Of a stretch of DNA of 64,000 nt, positions 61,564 to 64,000 are shown piece by piece (position 1 is the first letter of the stretch; every line of letters starts with the position of its first letter). Under the pieces are notes generated by a model. It ran no database searches, had not been told where the DNA came from, and saw nothing but the letters and a program-made list of their open reading frames with translations. This DNA is from Streptomyces sp. NBC_00306 (lineage in GTDB: Bacteria > Actinomycetota > Actinomycetes > Streptomycetales > Streptomycetaceae). The stretch is from positions 8,122,001 through 8,186,000 of the forward strand of contig NZ_CP108032.1 of the NCBI RefSeq assembly GCF_036169555.1. The letters are read 5' to 3'. The position numbers were made by a program, and so were the translations under genes.

Positions 61564-61859
61564 AGGACGTCAACTGCCCAGAGCTCTGTGGGATTCGTCG
61601 CCGGGGGTTATGTGTGCGAGGTCGCGTGTCGGGCAGGCGCTGTTGAGACGACCGCCCGCGACCCTCGAGGGACATGAGAGCGGCCGCCGAGCCGGGTTTT
61701 TCGGCGATGTGAAGCAACCTACGCCTCGGTGACGGCGGCGTCCCGTCACCCGTGCGGACCAGCCCAGCACAGGCCTGCCACCTGGGCTGTCAGCGTGTCG
61801 CCTGCTGGATTCAGGGCACGCGGCGTAGTGGGTAGTGTCGTGATCGAAAGCGGTCGAGC

Positions 61860-63020
61860 ATGTCGGTCATAAAGAGGCCGGGTATCCCGGCGACACCGAA
61901 TGCCAGAGTGGGTCCCCACTGCGTCGATGCTGCGGAGCCCGTCGTTTCGCCGGTGGGTTCCCACAATGAGTGGGATCCACTGGAGGAGATCATCGTCGGG
62001 CGACTCGACGGTGCGACGATCCCTTCCGATCACCCGGTCGTGACCTGCAACATTCCGCCCTGGGCGGCGCGGGCGCAGGGGCTTGCCGCGGGCTTCAGGT
62101 ATCCGCGCCTGCTGATTGAACGGGCGCAGCAAGAGCTCGACGAGTTCATCGCTCTCCTGCAGGTCCTAGGGGTCACGGTCAGGCGTCCGGAGCCGGTCGA
62201 TCACAAGAGACGCTTCGGCACTCCCGACTGGTCGTCGCGCGGGTTCTGCAACACGTGCCCGCGCGACAGCATGCTCGTGATCGGAGACGAGATCATCGAG
62301 ACTCCGATGGCGTGGCCCTGCCGGTACTTCGAGACCCACTCCTATCGCCCGGTCCTCAAGGACTACTTCCTGCGCGGCGCGCGCTGGACAGCGGCGCCGA
62401 AGCCTCAGCTCACCGACGAACTCTTCGACACGAACTTCTCCGTCCCGCAGGCCGGCGAGCCCATGCGCTACATCCTCACCGAGTTCGAGCCAGTGTTCGA
62501 CGCGGCGGACTTCGTGCGCGCGGGCCGCGACCTATTCGTCACACGGAGCAATGTCACCAACCGTATGGGCATCGAGTGGCTGCGCCGGCATCTGGGCCCT
62601 GGCTATCGCGTTCACGAGATCGAAAGCCGCTGCCGCACACCCATGCACATTGACACGACTTTCGTCCCGCTCGCGCCGGGCAAGGTTCTCGTCAATCCCG
62701 AGTACATCGACGTCGACCGGCTGCCCGACATCCTCGGCTCGTGGGACGTCCTGGTCGCTCCCGAGCCCGATCCGATCGACGAGCGTCTGCTCAGGATCAC
62801 CTCGATGTGCGGCAAGTGGTTGAGCATGAACGTGCTCATGATCGATGACAAGCGGGTGATCGCCGAGCGGCACCACACCGGCATGCTGCGCGCGCTTGAG
62901 CGGTGGGGGTTCGAACCGATTCCCTGCGATCTGCTGCACTACGCGCCGTTCGGCGGCTCCTACCACTGCGCGACGCTCGATATCCGGCGGCGCGGCACGC
63001 TGGAAACGTACGTCGACTGA
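61860..63020 (+). CDS. Arginine:glycine-type amidinotransferase
   Basis: This 386-aa enzyme of the amidinotransferase family moves the guanidino group from arginine to an amine acceptor. The triad is visible: D217 in EPVFDAADFVRAGRDLF, H263 in CRTPMHIDTTFVPLAPGK, C370 in GGSYHCATLDIRR. These contexts are very close to vertebrate glycine amidinotransferase and to StrB1-type antibiotic enzymes, so the fold and chemistry are secure. The acceptor (glycine, lysine, inosamine or 4-aminobutyrate) is not. ATG 61860 has only a weak AAAGCGG site. It has no biosynthetic genes beside it within the window. Confidence 0.93.
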   Translation: MSVIKRPGIPATPNARVGPHCVDAAEPVVSPVGSHNEWDPLEEIIVGRLDGATIPSDHPVVTCNIPPWAARAQGLAAGFRYPRLLIERAQQELDEFIALLQVLGVTVRRPEPVDHKRRFGTPDWSSRGFCNTCPRDSMLVIGDEIIETPMAWPCRYFETHSYRPVLKDYFLRGARWTAAPKPQLTDELFDTNFSVPQAGEPMRYILTEFEPVFDAADFVRAGRDLFVTRSNVTNRMGIEWLRRHLGPGYRVHEIESRCRTPMHIDTTFVPLAPGKVLVNPEYIDVDRLPDILGSWDVLVAPEPDPIDERLLRITSMCGKWLSMNVLMIDDKRVIAERHHTGMLRALERWGFEPIPCDLLHYAPFGGSYHCATLDIRRRGTLETYVD

Positions 63021-63428
63021 CCAGTCGCCCAGTGGTCTCAGGCGGCGTGATCTCAGGACTTGCGTAGTTTGTCAGGAGGGACGTGGCCCGCTTGGGATCG
63101 GGTAGGTCGGCGTATCGTCATGCTCCGCAAAGATCACCATCACGACGAGTCATCCGGTTCCCCGACAGCTCGTACTGCTATGGGTGCTGTCACTGATCTT
63201 TGGCCGCCGCCCACCCGAGTCCGAGACCGGCCAGCTGCGGCCGCTGTTTCGGTTCCGGTCACTACGCGCCGCGCGGGAGTTCTTCGGTGTTGTCTGGCCT
63301 GTCACTGGTCCTGGTTCGCAGCCACCCGCGCCCCGGTCTACTTTCGGTGAGTGCCTCTCGATTCCGCGCTGCACTCTCTCGACGACCGCAGCTCGTGGTA
63401 TGACGAGGCTTTCTCCACACTTGGCGTT
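63021..63428. other. Gene-poor gap
   Basis: No gene can be supported. A plus-strand frame at 63184-63290 (SLIFGRRPPESETGQLRPLF then RFRSLRAAREFFGVVW) is protein-like but unrecognised and without a start signal. Confidence 0.4.
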
Positions 63429-64000
63429 CTATTGAAGGGGGGCTGCGGGTGGTTGTTCTGGGCTGCCGGACTGTGGCTGCCGGAATGCGATTTCGGGATG
63501 AGAGGTGGTGGGGCCATTGAGGAGGGGCTGGGGGATGGACCGCAGGTGGAGGTTGAAGAAGGCTGCCATGTAGTCGCGGGTTATGTGCCACCCGCGCTCT
63601 CCTGAGAGCGGGACTGCTGGGTCCGATAGCCCCAATTGGTTGGCCAAATAGGGTAGATCGGTGAACGAGAAGTGCTCGGCTCCGGTTGTGGTGAGCCAGC
63701 GTTTCCAGCCGTCCAGGTGGCTCCAGGTTGCAGGCCAGTCGGTGTCATGGCTGTTGGGACTGTGCGTGGACTCGGCACCGAGCATCATGAACGGACGTCG
63801 GGCGAGCCCTGTCGCAGCAGGGCAGGTGTAGAAGTCACCGTCGAGATTGGCTCCTGCCTTGACGCGATCGTCGATGGCCATGGTGGCCGCTGCGGTCGCT
63901 CCCCCGATCGAATGACCAGCGATCCCGATGCGGCGCGGGTCGATCATGCGGGACAGCTCAGTACCCTGGCGGCTCGTCAATTGATCGATCACGAAGGACA
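63429..64000 (-). CDS. Alpha/beta hydrolase (PAF-acetylhydrolase-like), partial
   Basis: The C-terminal 190 or so residues of a serine hydrolase are present; the start lies beyond the right edge. Nucleophile motif IGIAGHSIGGATAAATMAID, acid strand region VKAGANLDGDFYTCP, and a histidine in GAEHFSFTDLPYL are seen. This layout matches platelet-activating-factor acetylhydrolase-like or dienelactone-hydrolase-like secreted or cytoplasmic esterases. The C-terminus is proline/glutamine-rich. Confidence 0.85.
   Translation of the reverse strand, partial: SFVIDQLTSRQGTELSRMIDPRRIGIAGHSIGGATAAATMAIDDRVKAGANLDGDFYTCPAATGLARRPFMMLGAESTHSPNSHDTDWPATWSHLDGWKRWLTTTGAEHFSFTDLPYLANQLGLSDPAVPLSGERGWHITRDYMAAFFNLHLRSIPQPLLNGPTTSHPEIAFRQPQSGSPEQPPAAPLQ

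Overview
This 64 kb window is high-GC actinobacterial DNA and almost certainly comes from a Streptomyces chromosome arm or another accessory replicon. Evidence: strong GC bias at third codon positions, GTG/TTG starts, GGAGG-type ribosome binding sites, and many small Streptomyces-typical families (DUF5133, DUF6479, DUF6480, DUF6223, DUF6381, DUF6766), plus SigB-type sigma factors with STAS and RsbW-like partners. I see no ribosomal, tRNA or other core housekeeping genes. Gene fragments, frameshifts and small inverted repeats are unusually common.

Layout. 0-3.7 kb: a structured double-hairpin repeat, a lipoprotein relic, a DUF5133 gene, an intact IS630-family element and SigB-type sigma factor 1. 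3.8-13.5 kb: ANTAR protein, a lipoprotein / 27-aa peptide / DUF6766 operon, DUF6479, a damaged haem-oxygenase-like gene coupled to a methyltransferase, cysteine hydrolase, CBS protein, VOC protein, a hemerythrin gene with a nonsense codon, and small membrane proteins. 13.6-18.3 kb: STAS and anti-sigma relics, sigma factor 2, an amino-acid permease tail and a NarL-type two-component system. 18.6-28.9 kb: redox and lipid enzymes (flavin reductase, VOC, F420/FMN-type PPOX protein, flavodoxin-like reductase, CYP152-type P450, CFA-synthase-like methyltransferase) and two regulator/enzyme pairs with visible operators. 29-36.5 kb: a second stress-regulator patch with sigma factor 3 (5' end lost, fused to a glycosyltransferase relic), STAS genes, CBS and anti-sigma relics, an RsbW-like ATPase, TetR, a stand-alone FhaA-N domain and sigma factor 4. 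37-39.7 kb: an IS110 element nested in an IS5-family element. 39.7-46.5 kb: MarR, a long gene-poor stretch rich in CAGTA motifs, a MerR-type protein, DUF4394 relic, cydA and a frameshifted cydB. 47-54.9 kb: alanine/glycine-cation symporter, NhaA antiporter, flavoprotein monooxygenase with its TetR, and NfeD-like plus frameshifted flotillin. 55-64 kb: a decayed DUF6571 locus, PucR regulator, broken SPFH protein, a second copy of the DUF5133/sigma/STAS/anti-sigma block in decay, an arginine:glycine-type amidinotransferase, and a hydrolase running off the right edge.

Together the intact genes suggest a stress-response island: partner-switching regulation (four SigB-like sigma factors, STAS antagonists, anti-sigma ATPases, ANTAR and CBS proteins), ion homeostasis, alternative respiration, membrane-lipid modification and redox enzymes. 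The block at 0.66-2.9 kb plus 13.6-14.5 kb recurs in deleted form at 60.06-61.7 kb. Many lesions are single-base deletions or TAC-to-TAA/TGG-to-TGA changes. They may be genuine decay, or partly assembly error; raw reads would decide.
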